From Prevotella sp. BV3P1 (GTDB lineage: Bacteria > Bacteroidota > Bacteroidia > Bacteroidales > Bacteroidaceae): a stretch of 64,000 nt of DNA. The translations under genes were made by a program, and so were the position numbers. Positions 51,859-61,714 of this stretch are shown here, piece after piece (the first letter of the stretch is position 1; each line of letters starts with the position of its first letter). The notes under the pieces were generated by a model. The model searched no databases, had not been told where the DNA came from, and saw only the letters and a list, made by a program, of their open reading frames with translations. The stretch is from positions 122,618-186,617 of the forward strand of contig NZ_AWXC01000041.1 in the NCBI RefSeq assembly GCF_000479005.1, given 5' to 3'.

Positions 51859-53943
51859 TTATTTGAGCGTGTACACCAATGAGGTGCCTATGCAGAAGGG
51901 CTTGCCAGCCTGTGCCAGTTTCTGGGAAGACACAAAGTAGTAGGCCATGTACTGGGTTGCGGTGGTGTTCTTGCTCCATACCTCCCAGGTGAAATGTCCT
52001 TTGGTGGCAGCCACTTTCAGGTTGAGCAGCGCGTAGAAAGGCTGGTACTTCTCATTGTCCTCGCGCCAGTAAATTTTGCCCACGCCCGTGAGGTTTGCAT
52101 TCAGCATCAGCTTGTCAATGAACCCCACATGGTACATGGAGTAGTTGGCATTGACTGACAGGGTGTGCCGCGGCACCATGGGAAGCATGTTGCCTGTATA
52201 GTTTGATTTCTTTCCCGTGTTGGCTGCAAGGAAGCGTGCATAGGTGTATCCATAGTTGGCGTGCAGGAAAAGGTTTGCCATGGGTTGTCCGCCCACAGCT
52301 ATCTCAAACCCTTTGCTGTCCGAGTGCCCGATGTTGCGTATCACGGCACCTACCGCAGGGATGATGACCGACAGTTGCTGGTCTTTCCAGTCAACGTAAA
52401 AGGCACTGGCTTCGAGCGACAGGCGGCTGTCAAGGAAGCTGAGCTTCGCTCCAACCTCGTAGTTCCAGGTGTATTCCGGGTCGAACGAGCGGTCGTTCCT
52501 GCTTTCCTTTGCTGCATTGAATCCACCAGGCTTGTAGCCTCGCGCCACGGTGGCATACACCATCCTGTCGGGTGCGAACTGCTGCTTCAGGGTGAAACGG
52601 GGCGTCACCTGGCTCGAGTGCATCTTGCTGTCGTAGCTGTCGGCCAGCTTGGTAGCGTTGGCACCGTTCTTACCCGTGGGCGTCCAATAGGTCTCATTCT
52701 CCACCTTCGATGTTTCATAGTCGTAGCGAATGCCCACCGAGGCAGACAGTCCCTTGTACAGGTCGAATTGTGAGACATGGTAGGCAGCCAGTCCGTATAC
52801 CGGTATCTCGTTGTTGTTTTCCTTCACGCCGGCGGCACGCATCGGGTTTCTTGGGGTGTAGTAGTCGATGGTGGTCGAGAAGTTCTTGTGTTGCGTAAAT
52901 GCGAACACGCCCGTTATCCAGTGGTACCATGTGTCGTTCCTCGACCGGAGTGTAAGCTCCTGGCTGAACATGTTCTGCCTAAGAGGCATGGTGGCGAAGA
53001 ACATTTTGCGCTCCGTGAAGTCTTGGTCGATAGACACCTTGTCGTTGCTGTGCTGGAAAGAGGTTTGGCTGTTCAAGCTTAGCCTGCTTCCGTCATAGCG
53101 CCAGTTCATGCCCGTTGTCAGCACAAACCGTCTGTACCCCGAAGGTGCATCGTAGCTGATGTCTTTCAGCTCGTCTTTCTTGGCGTCGTATACGGCGTAT
53201 GGAAAGCCCCCTTGGTCGATGTAGTCCAGGCTCAATGAGTATCGCATAGTCCATCTTTGCGATGGCTTCCATGCCGTCCCTATTCTAAATGTCCCGTTGT
53301 CCATCGGGTCGGCCTTTTTGTTCAGGTAGGTGTTCGTGAAGTAGCCGTCATTATGGTGGTAGCTGCCGGCCACCGAAATGCCAAGGTTGCCCGATAATTT
53401 TTGGTATGCCGATGCCATGGCCTGGATGTCGTTGTACGACCCGTAGCTAACCTTTGTCATAGCGTTTTGGTAATCCAAAGGCGACAGGGTATAGATGTTG
53501 ATGAGCCCCGCCGTGGAGTTCCGCCCAAAGAGCGTGCCCTGCGGGCCACGCAACACCTCCACCTTGCTGATGCCAAACAAGTCCATGTCCAGCACCGAGC
53601 GGTCGAAAAAGGGCATGCCGTCCACATACACGCCGACCGACGGTGTGCTGGTCTTTGAGCCGATGCCCCTTATATAAATAGGTGAGTATTGTCGCGACCC
53701 ATAGTCGGGCATGTAGAAGTTGGCCAGTCTGCCACTCAGTTCCCGCACACCGTCCAACTGGTTGTTGTTGATGTACAGGTTTCCAACCGACGACTGCGAG
53801 ACAGGCGACAGTGACGCCCTGTCTTGTTTGAATCCCACGATGGAGACTTCTTCCAGTTCGTTGCCTATCTTGATGGTGTCGTTTTCTTCCGCCACAGCGT
53901 TGATTGCCAGCAGAGTACCAAATAAAATCGTGTAGAATCTCAT
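51859..53943 (-). CDS. TonB-dependent outer-membrane receptor (siderophore/tetrapyrrole type)
   Basis: 694 residues from the ATG at 53943. A start at 53982 is rejected because the promoter -7 element (53980-53987) overlaps it. It has a signal peptide (MRFYTILFGTLLAINAVAEE), then a plug domain with VYVDGMPFFDRSVLDMDLFGI, VEVLRGPQGTLFGRNSTAGLIN, and a 22-strand barrel ending SLVYTLK. It lacks the N-terminal carboxypeptidase-like domain of SusC proteins, so it resembles IutA/FyuA-like metal receptors. The FRAP/NPNL haem-receptor motif was not seen. Operon: receptor, permease, hemD. Confidence 0.9.
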   Translation of the reverse strand: MRFYTILFGTLLAINAVAEENDTIKIGNELEEVSIVGFKQDRASLSPVSQSSVGNLYINNNQLDGVRELSGRLANFYMPDYGSRQYSPIYIRGIGSKTSTPSVGVYVDGMPFFDRSVLDMDLFGISKVEVLRGPQGTLFGRNSTAGLINIYTLSPLDYQNAMTKVSYGSYNDIQAMASAYQKLSGNLGISVAGSYHHNDGYFTNTYLNKKADPMDNGTFRIGTAWKPSQRWTMRYSLSLDYIDQGGFPYAVYDAKKDELKDISYDAPSGYRRFVLTTGMNWRYDGSRLSLNSQTSFQHSNDKVSIDQDFTERKMFFATMPLRQNMFSQELTLRSRNDTWYHWITGVFAFTQHKNFSTTIDYYTPRNPMRAAGVKENNNEIPVYGLAAYHVSQFDLYKGLSASVGIRYDYETSKVENETYWTPTGKNGANATKLADSYDSKMHSSQVTPRFTLKQQFAPDRMVYATVARGYKPGGFNAAKESRNDRSFDPEYTWNYEVGAKLSFLDSRLSLEASAFYVDWKDQQLSVIIPAVGAVIRNIGHSDSKGFEIAVGGQPMANLFLHANYGYTYARFLAANTGKKSNYTGNMLPMVPRHTLSVNANYSMYHVGFIDKLMLNANLTGVGKIYWREDNEKYQPFYALLNLKVAATKGHFTWEVWSKNTTATQYMAYYFVSSQKLAQAGKPFCIGTSLVYTLK

Positions 53944-53979
53944 GTGCAATGTAATTGTAAATAATTGTTTAAGACGCTG

Positions 53980-54011
53980 CAAAATTATTTAATTATTTTT
54001 TAACCTACAAT
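53980..54011 (-). promoter_or_regulatory. Promoter of the receptor-permease-hemD operon
   Basis: On the minus strand ATTG (54011-54008, one mismatch to TTTG), 20 bp, then TAATTTTG (53987-53980). Transcription should begin near 53973, so the coding start must be 53943. No clear Fur box was identified. Confidence 0.72.
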
Positions 54012-54885
54012 CCTGATTTATAAGGATTATTGACACATCCATTTTTCCCGACCTCGTCATCGTGTCACCCAAAATTCCTCATCAAATAGTTTGGCTTTTT
54101 CTGATGACTTATTTTGGTGTGAATTATGTGCTGGGTGGGGTGCACAGCTATGCCTGACAAAGGCAACCCACAGGTTTTATATGGTGTTTTGTATGGCGAG
54201 GCATCATGTGTCACTCGAGTTGGGTGATACTCGTTTTTGCCACGTCTCTTTCATCTAAAAACAATGTGTGGTGTAAATAAAAACAACCTGGCTGTTTTAT
54301 ATAATCAAGGTGTTGACTGAATGAAGCAACCATTTACGACAATCTGTGAAAAGATTGCGGAATGGGTGCCAAGGCCATTTATTGTGTTAAAAAACATTTT
54401 GATTGTTAAATCAATTCGTTTTCTTTTACAAAATAAAATCGTAAAATAGATAACATTGGATGATGGTTTCGGTGTTTTAATACCTTGAGATTATCATCTT
54501 GCGCCATATTCCCATGCTGTTAGTTGGCTATTATCATGCTTTTGCTACCCAACCTGTATGACTTTGCCTTCCAATTTACATGAGATAGAAGCACTTTTTC
54601 GCACATAAAAAGGATTTTTTGCCCCAAACACTTCACTTTTTAATTGTGTTTTAGATTTGAAAATAGTATAACTCGCTAATAATCAGGTTGATAATAAAAC
54701 TTCGCTATTTTGGGCTTATTTTCAATGCAGGAACAAGTTGGTTGAAAAACGGCTGGCATTTGTGTTAAAAAACCGTTGTAGCCGAAGACATTTTACAATA
54801 GAACGTTCCGTTTGAGGTTAAATACGAGAAGAACTTTTCATAAATAAATCATTCTTGTTTTTGTAGGCATAAATATTGAAGATTC
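54012..54885. other. Long divergent intergenic region
   Basis: About 870 bp of AT-rich DNA between the receptor operon and the hybrid kinase. Apart from a decayed 22-bp array near 54506-54593 I see no ORF, tRNA or strong hairpin. Several ATTTTGCC/GGGCAAAA-like words may be regulatory. Confidence 0.45.
54506..54593. repeat. Decayed array of 22-bp units (array 4)
   Basis: Units at about 54506, 54528, 54550 and 54572. The third, CAACCTGTATGACTTTG, fits the consensus well; the fourth, CAATTTACATGAGATAG, fits partly; the first two keep only the central ATG and some flanking T/G bases. Same period as arrays 1-3. Confidence 0.5.
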
Positions 54886-54917
54886 TTTGCAATCTCGTGT
54901 ATTTATTTATATTTTTG
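54886..54917 (+). promoter_or_regulatory. Promoter of the hybrid histidine kinase gene
   Basis: TTTG (54886-54889), exactly 20 bp, then TATTTTTG (54910-54917): full consensus. Transcription near 54924, leader of about 16 nt. Confidence 0.82.
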
Positions 54918-54939
54918 CAAGAGAAATCCAGATTAAACA

Positions 54940-57840
54940 ATGAATCGACACAAAACCTTTGGCAACTATCGCAAGGTTAATACCAAGCAGTTGCTTACTT
55001 CTTTCTGCATGCTGTTATTAACCATGTCAATGTTGATTGGTTGTTCTCGAAGCGAGGAGAAAGACAAAGCAACTTTTGAGAAAGAACAATTAGAGACCGA
55101 GCTAAAGGGTTTGGGGAGGATTGATTCATTGCAACGCCGGCTTGAGCAATACCGTGAGGAGCACAATCGCAGTGCGATGATGCTGTGTTATCGATTCTTG
55201 GGAGCTGCTTATCGTGACTCAAGCCGGTTTGATCAAGCCTTGACAGTGCATCAAAAAGAGTATGAGCTTGCCAGTGAACAGGCTGACACGCTGGAAGCAA
55301 TTGTAGCCCTCAATCAGATAGGAGCAGATAATAGACGGATTGGTGCACTGGAAGAGGCATCGTCTGCGCATTATCAGGCCTTGAACTTATGTGACCAGTA
55401 TAGCGATCATACAAGTGTCAAAGTCCAAAAAAGCAGAGTGGTTTCGTTAAATGGCATTGGAAATGTGCATCTCACACTTGACAATGTTGAGGCTGCAGAG
55501 AATGCTTTCCGGTTGGCTTTGGATGGGGAGAAAAAGTTAGGAAGCGACTTGGGACAAGCTATTAATTATGCTAATTTGGGCTCTCTGTTGGAATCGCAGC
55601 AGAAAATAGACTCAGCACGGTGGTACTACAAAAGATCAATGCAGTTGAATCAAAAAGCAGGTTCGCGATTGGGAGTAGCGTTGTGCTGGATACATTTAGG
55701 AGGATTGGAAGAGAAGGCTGGTCAATGGGATCAAGCGATTGCTAAATACCAGCATGCTGAAGAAATTTTGAGAAGCGTAGGAGACCAGTGGCATTGGATG
55801 GAAGCAGTCATTTCACTCATTAGGGCAAATATAGACAAAGGTGATTTGTCCACGGCATCACATTACATGAAAGAAGCAGAGCCAGTAGCTGAGCAGTTGG
55901 GTGCATGGGAGGATTTGGAAGCCTTATATCATGAGAAGTCCAAGATGAGTTTCAAACGTGGCGACAGCGAGCAGGCTTTCATGAATTATAATAAGAGCCA
56001 AGCATATCGTGATAGTTTGATCAGCGAAAAGAAAATACAGCACATTCAGAACATTCGCATCAAGTATGAGCGTGAAAGTAAAGAGCAGCAGATGTTGGCG
56101 ATGCAGCGCGACATTGAGCAAGAGCGACTCATCAAAAGAGTGTTCTTGTTCAGTAGCCTTTGCATTATCTTACTCTGTGCAGTCATTATTGTATTTTTGT
56201 GGTATGTGATACGCATCAGGTCTAAAAACCATAAAATGCAAGTACAGATACAACAAGCCAAAGATCATTTCTTCATGAATATTACGCATGAATTCCGTAC
56301 GCCGTTGACAATTATTTTAGGTTTTGGCAGACAGATGACCGATGGAACGCTGACGACAAAAGAGGAGCTGAAAAAAGCCGGTGGTATGATATTGAGGCAG
56401 GGCAATGGACTCCTCGATTTGGTTAACCAACTGTTGGATATAGCAAAGCAAAGGTCGGTTGTAGATCAGCCGCTGTATCGACATGGGGATGCGGTAACTT
56501 ATATAAGGATGCTGGCAGAGTGTCACCAAATATTGGCACAAGATAAAAATGTTGAATTTCTGTTCACTGCTAAGCAATCTACTGTAATGATGGACTTTAT
56601 ACCCAGCTATCTTACCAAGATTGTACGTAACTTGCTGTCAAACGCGATTAAGTTTACACCAAAACATGGAGAGGTGAGAGCGAGCGTGGAAGAAGAAAAA
56701 GATAAACTGAAACTGGTGGTGAGAGATAACGGACAAGGAATTCCATCGGACGACTTACCTTATATATTTGACCTGTTTTACCAAGCACAAAACCCGTCGG
56801 CAGATGTTGGCTCGGGCGTGGGCTTGGCATTGACGAACCAACTGGTGGAGGCAATGAATGGAACAATTGAGGTAGAGAGTAAGGTGGGAGTGGGTACTAC
56901 CTTTACGGTGAGTTTGCCCTTAAAGGCTGCCCGTCAGGGTGCTGTTATCAAGCCTATTGAGACGTATGAACCAGAAAGTCCTAACTACAACCAAGAGCCA
57001 GAAGAATCTATTGAAGTGCCAGAAGAATCTATTGAAGAACCAGAAACCACTCAAAAGAACGCTGTGTCGGTGTTGGTGGTGGAAGATAATGCTGATGTGG
57101 CAAGATATATCGGCATGCAGATAGGGCATAAATATCAATTGTATTTTGCCCACGATGGCGTAGAAGGACTGGAAAGAGCCTTGAGCTTGATGCCCGACTT
57201 GATAGTAACCGACTTGCTCATGCCACGAAAAGACGGCTTGGAAATGTGCCGTGAAATCAAAATGTCTGAGGTTTTGAATCACATTCCAGTGATTATGATT
57301 ACAGCGCGCAGTACCGATGCCGACAGGTTGGAGGGATTAAAGGCGGGTGCCGATGCCTATCTTGTGAAACCGTTTAGTGCGGACGAGCTGCTGGTTAGGA
57401 TAGACAACCTGCTGGCCGTCAGGAGATTGATGAGGTCGAAACTCTCGGCTGCCTTGCGTTACGGAACAGATGAGGCAATGAACTATAGCGATGTCTCGCA
57501 GATATTTCTCAACAAGTTTGTGGACACGGTGTATACCCACATGCGTAGCCGTACGGCCGACGTGGAGCAGGTGGCCTCTTCGCTTTGCATGACACCCAAG
57601 CAGCTTAGAAGCAAGCTCTTCGCCATCACCGGCGAGGCTCCTTCGACATATATACAGCGCATCAGGATGAAATATGCCCAACAATTGTTGGACGGCAATG
57701 CAGATCTTTCCGTGGCGGATGTGGCTTTAAGATGCGGCTTTAATGACATTTCTTACTTTTCGAGGATTTTCAAGCAGACTTTCTCTATGACTCCTACGCA
57801 ATACAGACGTTTGCCGAATGATGAAAAGACGAGCCTGTAG
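54940..57840 (+). CDS. Hybrid two-component regulator: TPR sensor, histidine kinase, receiver, AraC-type output
   Basis: A 966-residue one-protein signalling system. It has an N-terminal signal/lipobox-like MSMLIGC, then TPR repeats (about 70-360) as the periplasmic sensor, a coiled coil, and one membrane helix (about 400-425). HisKA follows with His450 (FMNITHEFRTPLTI), then HATPase (DNGQGIPSDDLPYIFDLF; GSGVGLALTNQLV). A receiver with Asp758 (LIVTDLLMPRKDG) comes next, and last an AraC HTH (about 865-960; VADVALRCGFNDISYFSRIF). A Glu/Pro-rich linker (EEPETTQ) separates kinase and receiver. The sensor is TPR rather than the Y_Y_Y propeller usual for polysaccharide loci. Likely target: the downstream surface-protein genes. 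Confidence 0.93.
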   Translation: MNRHKTFGNYRKVNTKQLLTSFCMLLLTMSMLIGCSRSEEKDKATFEKEQLETELKGLGRIDSLQRRLEQYREEHNRSAMMLCYRFLGAAYRDSSRFDQALTVHQKEYELASEQADTLEAIVALNQIGADNRRIGALEEASSAHYQALNLCDQYSDHTSVKVQKSRVVSLNGIGNVHLTLDNVEAAENAFRLALDGEKKLGSDLGQAINYANLGSLLESQQKIDSARWYYKRSMQLNQKAGSRLGVALCWIHLGGLEEKAGQWDQAIAKYQHAEEILRSVGDQWHWMEAVISLIRANIDKGDLSTASHYMKEAEPVAEQLGAWEDLEALYHEKSKMSFKRGDSEQAFMNYNKSQAYRDSLISEKKIQHIQNIRIKYERESKEQQMLAMQRDIEQERLIKRVFLFSSLCIILLCAVIIVFLWYVIRIRSKNHKMQVQIQQAKDHFFMNITHEFRTPLTIILGFGRQMTDGTLTTKEELKKAGGMILRQGNGLLDLVNQLLDIAKQRSVVDQPLYRHGDAVTYIRMLAECHQILAQDKNVEFLFTAKQSTVMMDFIPSYLTKIVRNLLSNAIKFTPKHGEVRASVEEEKDKLKLVVRDNGQGIPSDDLPYIFDLFYQAQNPSADVGSGVGLALTNQLVEAMNGTIEVESKVGVGTTFTVSLPLKAARQGAVIKPIETYEPESPNYNQEPEESIEVPEESIEEPETTQKNAVSVLVVEDNADVARYIGMQIGHKYQLYFAHDGVEGLERALSLMPDLIVTDLLMPRKDGLEMCREIKMSEVLNHIPVIMITARSTDADRLEGLKAGADAYLVKPFSADELLVRIDNLLAVRRLMRSKLSAALRYGTDEAMNYSDVSQIFLNKFVDTVYTHMRSRTADVEQVASSLCMTPKQLRSKLFAITGEAPSTYIQRIRMKYAQQLLDGNADLSVADVALRCGFNDISYFSRIFKQTFSMTPTQYRRLPNDEKTSL

Positions 57841-58055
57841 CATTTGTGTGGGTAGCTTGTTTCTCAGTCAACGTGACTATATATTAAGAATGTGATGCCA
57901 CAACAGGGGAGAAGTGATTTTGTATTTTTATTTTCTTGATTATTAAAGCATTAAGTCAGAAATAGGGAACAAAAATCCTATTCTGTTTGTTTTAATAGTT
58001 GCAAAAATCCTATAAAAGGTAACAAAATTCAACGTTCAGCAACTGCGATTCTCTT
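57841..58055. other. Intergenic region after the hybrid kinase
   Basis: About 215 bp with no gene or strong hairpin seen; presumed to hold operator sites for the downstream surface-protein operon. Confidence 0.35.
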
Positions 58056-58264
58056 TAATTTTGCGGTCGAATGAACAAAGGGCATGTTGTCTCAAACAAC
58101 TAACGTCCTGCGGAAACACAGAAAAATCATGGTGAGCAGGAATATGGGTGCGGAACCCAACGTCCGGGAACAGAATGTTGAAACCAAAAATAATGACATA
58201 GAAACCATCAAAGGTGAAGTGATAAATTCAATTTTTTTATAAACTTATTAAAAAAAGTACTATT
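58056..58264 (+). promoter_or_regulatory. Promoter -7 element and long leader of the stalk-lipoprotein operon
   Basis: TAATTTTG (58056-58063) matches TAnnTTTG but lacks a good -33, as expected for an activator-dependent promoter. The leader of roughly 195 nt contains a small hairpin (TGGGT-GCGGA-ACCCA, 58147-58161). The weak -33 fits control by the adjacent AraC-type regulator. Confidence 0.5.
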
Positions 58265-60070
58265 ATGAAACATTTAACAGTTAAACTCGCAGTCGTTTTA
58301 TGCACTGCAGTGGGATTCAGTTCTTGTGAATTGGATGCTCCTACAATTAATTTCAGTCAGGTAGACAATCACGTTTCTGATTTCTCGGGATTGATTGATG
58401 CCATTAACAGCCAGACCAAGTCTTTGAATGAGAAGCTGCAATTGCTGAGCGATGCCATGAGCAGCCAGACCCTTACCCTGAGTGAGAAGATGACAGCTAT
58501 TGTTACAGCCATGGACAAGAATATGCTGACACAGGCCAGCAAGCTGGAACTGATAGAGAAAGCCATCAACGCCTCTACCAACAAGCTGAACGATATCAAG
58601 GACGCGGTGAAAGATGCCTCATTGGCTTTGGGCGGCAAGATCGAGCTGCTGACAACAGCAACAAAAGACGGATTCCTCACACACGCACAGAAAATGGATC
58701 TGTTGAGGGACGCTCTCAACAACTCTACCAACGCCCTCGTTGCCATCAAGACCGCCATCAAGAGCCACACCGCTTCGTTTGAAAGCAAGATGGATCTCTT
58801 GAAGGCAGCCGTTAATTCTGGATTCCTTTCAGTAAAAGACGCTGTCATGGCACAGACCACTGCACTGGTTGAAGCAATCAATAATGGCGCAGAGAAGCTG
58901 GCTTTGACAATCGACAGCAAAGGAAATCTTATTTGCCAATCGATTAATGAAAACACATCGGCTATCGGTGCGCAAACTGCTGAAATCAAGACTGGCATGA
59001 CGGCCATTAACACAAGCCTGGTCACCTACGGTGGGAAAATTGTCACAGCTGTTGATAAAAACACTACCGCCATCACAAAGTTTGATGAAAATGCACAGAC
59101 TAAATTGACAGCCCTTACCACAGAGGTGAATGGCACTGGTGGAAAAATTGTCGCTGCCATTGACAAAAACGGTACAACCATTGCTACACAAATTGATAAT
59201 ACCGGCAATGCCATCAAGTCTGAAATACTGACACAGGGTTCAGCCATTAAGGACGCCATCACGAAGGGGCAAGCTGATCTCAAGACAGTTCTTGAAGGTA
59301 TCTCTACTTCTGTCGAGAAAGGCTTCCTTGATACGCAGGGTGCTATCAACGCTCTTTCCACAGCTATTACCACGAGCTTGACCACGAATACCACGACATT
59401 GAAGAATGTGATTACCGACCTGAAGGAAGCCGTGGCTAACGGATTCATCAGCCAGACCACTGCTACCAATGCTATAAATTCTGCTATCCTCCAACAGACC
59501 ACAGACCTTAGTCATGTTATCACGGAATTGAAGGCCGCTTGCGCGGCAGGCTTCAAAGATGAAGTACAGGCAATGGGACTTGTTGAGACAGCTATCAAGG
59601 CTATCCTTGATCCTGCAAATACAAATAGCTTGACAAGCAAGATGAAGGATTTGCAGACGATGCTCGAAGCCAAGCTTATCGATGCGACAACCGCTATCAA
59701 TAGCATCAACGCTGCCGTTACTGGCTCAACGACCAGCCTTGAGGCAAAACTTGAAGCCATCACGACCGCTATCAAGGACAGAAAGGTTGAGTTGGAAGCT
59801 ATCAAGACCGCCATCGAGGCAGCCGACGGCAACTGGACAACTCGAATCAATGACGTTGTCACCGCCATCAAGAGCTATGACCTCACAACTATCAAAACGG
59901 CAATTGAAGCTCTGAAAACTGCACTTGTGACCGACAACGCTACAACTGCCACGAAACTTGATGCTTTGAATACTGCCATTGGTAAATTGAACAACGATAG
60001 TAACACTAATTCAGCAGCCATTAAGCAGGGACTTGATGACATCAAGGCTGCGATAGTAGATCATCCATAA
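58265..60070 (+). CDS. Long helical repeat lipoprotein, probable surface stalk
   Basis: A 601-residue lipoprotein (MKHLTVKLAVVLCTAVGFSSC, acylated Cys21). After Cys21 nearly all sequence is Ala/Thr/Ile/Leu/Lys-rich helix with heptad-like spacing and recurring phrases such as LEAIKTAIEA, SKMDLLKAA, GKIVTAVDKNTTAI and GKIVAAIDKNGTTI. No globular domain was detected. It resembles coiled-coil fibres and phage tail-fibre shafts in composition only. A rod of this length could reach far beyond the outer membrane. The gene is followed after 57 bp by an OmpA-family gene and preceded by a hybrid regulator. Confidence 0.75.
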   Translation: MKHLTVKLAVVLCTAVGFSSCELDAPTINFSQVDNHVSDFSGLIDAINSQTKSLNEKLQLLSDAMSSQTLTLSEKMTAIVTAMDKNMLTQASKLELIEKAINASTNKLNDIKDAVKDASLALGGKIELLTTATKDGFLTHAQKMDLLRDALNNSTNALVAIKTAIKSHTASFESKMDLLKAAVNSGFLSVKDAVMAQTTALVEAINNGAEKLALTIDSKGNLICQSINENTSAIGAQTAEIKTGMTAINTSLVTYGGKIVTAVDKNTTAITKFDENAQTKLTALTTEVNGTGGKIVAAIDKNGTTIATQIDNTGNAIKSEILTQGSAIKDAITKGQADLKTVLEGISTSVEKGFLDTQGAINALSTAITTSLTTNTTTLKNVITDLKEAVANGFISQTTATNAINSAILQQTTDLSHVITELKAACAAGFKDEVQAMGLVETAIKAILDPANTNSLTSKMKDLQTMLEAKLIDATTAINSINAAVTGSTTSLEAKLEAITTAIKDRKVELEAIKTAIEAADGNWTTRINDVVTAIKSYDLTTIKTAIEALKTALVTDNATTATKLDALNTAIGKLNNDSNTNSAAIKQGLDDIKAAIVDHP

Positions 60071-60127
60071 TCTGAATGCGGACGAACAGGTTAGCATTAA
60101 CGAATTATAAACGTAAAAAATCAGATT

Positions 60128-61447
60128 ATGAAACAGTGTCTTAGAATAATATTAGTGGCCTCTCTGGCATTCGCAGTTTCTACTGCGGATGCACAGACGA
60201 AGCTGAAGCCAGATGGCAAGGCCCTGCGAACCAACACCATTAGTGTGTATGGTCAGGGAGGCGCCACATGGGTGACGGGACTCCACTTCAAAAGCATAAA
60301 CCCGTCGACAGGCACCGAGACATCCCCAATGGTGGGTGCAGGTGTCAATTACAACTTCCGTCCATGGATCCGCATGGGATTGAATTACAAGTTTGCTACT
60401 TACAAGCGTGAGCAGCGATACAAAAGCTTCGCCCCGCAAGGAACCGCGCAAAGGGGAGAAGGTGTGAACGCCAACGCAACAGAACTCGAGAAGAGTACCG
60501 GCGGATTGGCATACGCTAACAAGCATTTCATGTATCATAGCGTAGACCTGACCGGTGAACTCAACATCTTGGAGCTTTTCTGGAGCAAGCGCGAAAACAG
60601 AAGGTTCAATCTCTATCTGGGAACTGGTATCGGTTTGATGTGGAGCAGTGGAAACAACTATGATCTTACCATGGGTGTCAATACCTGGAAAGACCCATCC
60701 AATGTGGTCAACGGAAAGCAGGTAAAGAACAATGTGTCTACAGAGGCATACGTAAGAGCCGGCAACCTGAGGGACAGCTACAATACCCTCTATGTTCCAT
60801 CGGTGCTCTGTTTGGAATACGACATTATCCCTCAACTCACCATTGGTGTGAAGGGCGGATGCGACTTCTTGCTGCAAAGAAGGTCCGAGCGGTTCAACGA
60901 TGGTATTCAGGCAGGCTTGACCCTACGCTACAACATTGTTGGAAAGAAACATGGAGTGCGTTCTTACGAGCCGCTGTACAGGGAAACCTACGAGGAACTC
61001 AACCGAATGAAAGCTGCCTACGAGAAATGCGTGGAAGACAGCAAGAAAGAGAATCCGGTTGAGAACATAGCCAGGGAGCTGCGCGAAATCAAGGAGATTC
61101 TCCAGCAGAACAACATTGAGAAAAAAGCAGAGGCTCCTGCTCTCACTGTCTATTTCTCGGTAAACGCAACCAAGATATCCGATACAGAGAGAGAGCGTTT
61201 GCTCGATTTCACAAGGACGCTTGGACCACAGGAGTCCGTGTACCTAGATCTTGTTGGGGAGGCATCGGCCGAGGGCAATTCTGCCCACAACCAGTGGCTT
61301 AGCGAGGTAAGGCTTGGCAATGTAAAGACTTTCCTTGTGCAGAACGGCATTAGTCCTGCCCGAATCGTCTCTGCAAAGGCCATTGGCGACAGTATGAAAG
61401 GTGGCCCTTCACATCGAAGGGTGGTGATAGAAACTAAAAACAACTAA
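60128..61447 (+). CDS. OmpA-family outer-membrane protein
   Basis: A 439-residue protein: signal peptide (ending STADAQ), an N-terminal beta-barrel (about 30-275: VYGQGGATWVTGLHF, GVNYNFRPWIRMGLNYKF, YDIIPQLTIGVKGGCDFL), a coiled linker (about 290-335), and a C-terminal OmpA domain that binds peptidoglycan (YFSVNATKISDTERERLLDF; EASAEGNSAHNQWLSEVRLGNVKTFL). The usual peptidoglycan-binding Asp is replaced in a GEASAEG version of the loop, similar to the SPEG variant frequent in Bacteroidales. Likely cotranscribed with the stalk lipoprotein; an intrinsic terminator follows. Confidence 0.9.
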   Translation: MKQCLRIILVASLAFAVSTADAQTKLKPDGKALRTNTISVYGQGGATWVTGLHFKSINPSTGTETSPMVGAGVNYNFRPWIRMGLNYKFATYKREQRYKSFAPQGTAQRGEGVNANATELEKSTGGLAYANKHFMYHSVDLTGELNILELFWSKRENRRFNLYLGTGIGLMWSSGNNYDLTMGVNTWKDPSNVVNGKQVKNNVSTEAYVRAGNLRDSYNTLYVPSVLCLEYDIIPQLTIGVKGGCDFLLQRRSERFNDGIQAGLTLRYNIVGKKHGVRSYEPLYRETYEELNRMKAAYEKCVEDSKKENPVENIARELREIKEILQQNNIEKKAEAPALTVYFSVNATKISDTERERLLDFTRTLGPQESVYLDLVGEASAEGNSAHNQWLSEVRLGNVKTFLVQNGISPARIVSAKAIGDSMKGGPSHRRVVIETKNN

Positions 61448-61492
61448 AAACATTAATTTTTCATAACCCAAAGAGTGTTTTTTATGTGATAA

Positions 61493-61535
61493 GGCGAGTT
61501 CTGAGAGTGTAGTCATTCTTAGGACTCGCTTTTTT
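61493..61535 (+). terminator. Intrinsic terminator of the OmpA operon
   Basis: GCGAGTTCTGAGA pairs with TCTTAGGACTCGC (two wobble pairs and one mismatch), an 11-nt loop, then TTTTTT. It lies 46 bp after the stop codon. Confidence 0.85.
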
Positions 61536-61624
61536 ATGGGTGTTTTCTGGCAACTCCCTGATTATAGTTTCGCCTTGCTTTGCCTAAATTTTGCAAGTGA
61601 AATGAGCTTTCTTGTTTTTTTTCG

Positions 61625-61632
61625 TAAGTTTG
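61625..61632 (+). promoter_or_regulatory. Promoter -7 element of folP
   Basis: TAAGTTTG matches TAnnTTTG. The leader would be about 75 nt. The -33 region is weak. Confidence 0.5.
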
Positions 61633-61714
61633 CACGGAAGATTCTAATCTGATGCGCTAAGACCAGTCGCCGAATTGTGGTTCAAAGCGTGTCTGTCTAA
61701 AAAAACAGGTGAAA

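Noticed and set aside
53944..53982. Longer N-terminus of the TonB-dependent receptor
   Set aside because: It overlaps the promoter -7 element and would bury the signal peptide.
57841..58264. Riboswitch or small RNA before the stalk operon
   Set aside because: Only one small hairpin was seen; no known aptamer core could be matched by eye.
58369..59025. 218-codon open frame on the minus strand inside the stalk gene
   Set aside because: Shadow of the repetitive Thr/Ala/Ile codons of the lipoprotein; no start context or composition of its own.
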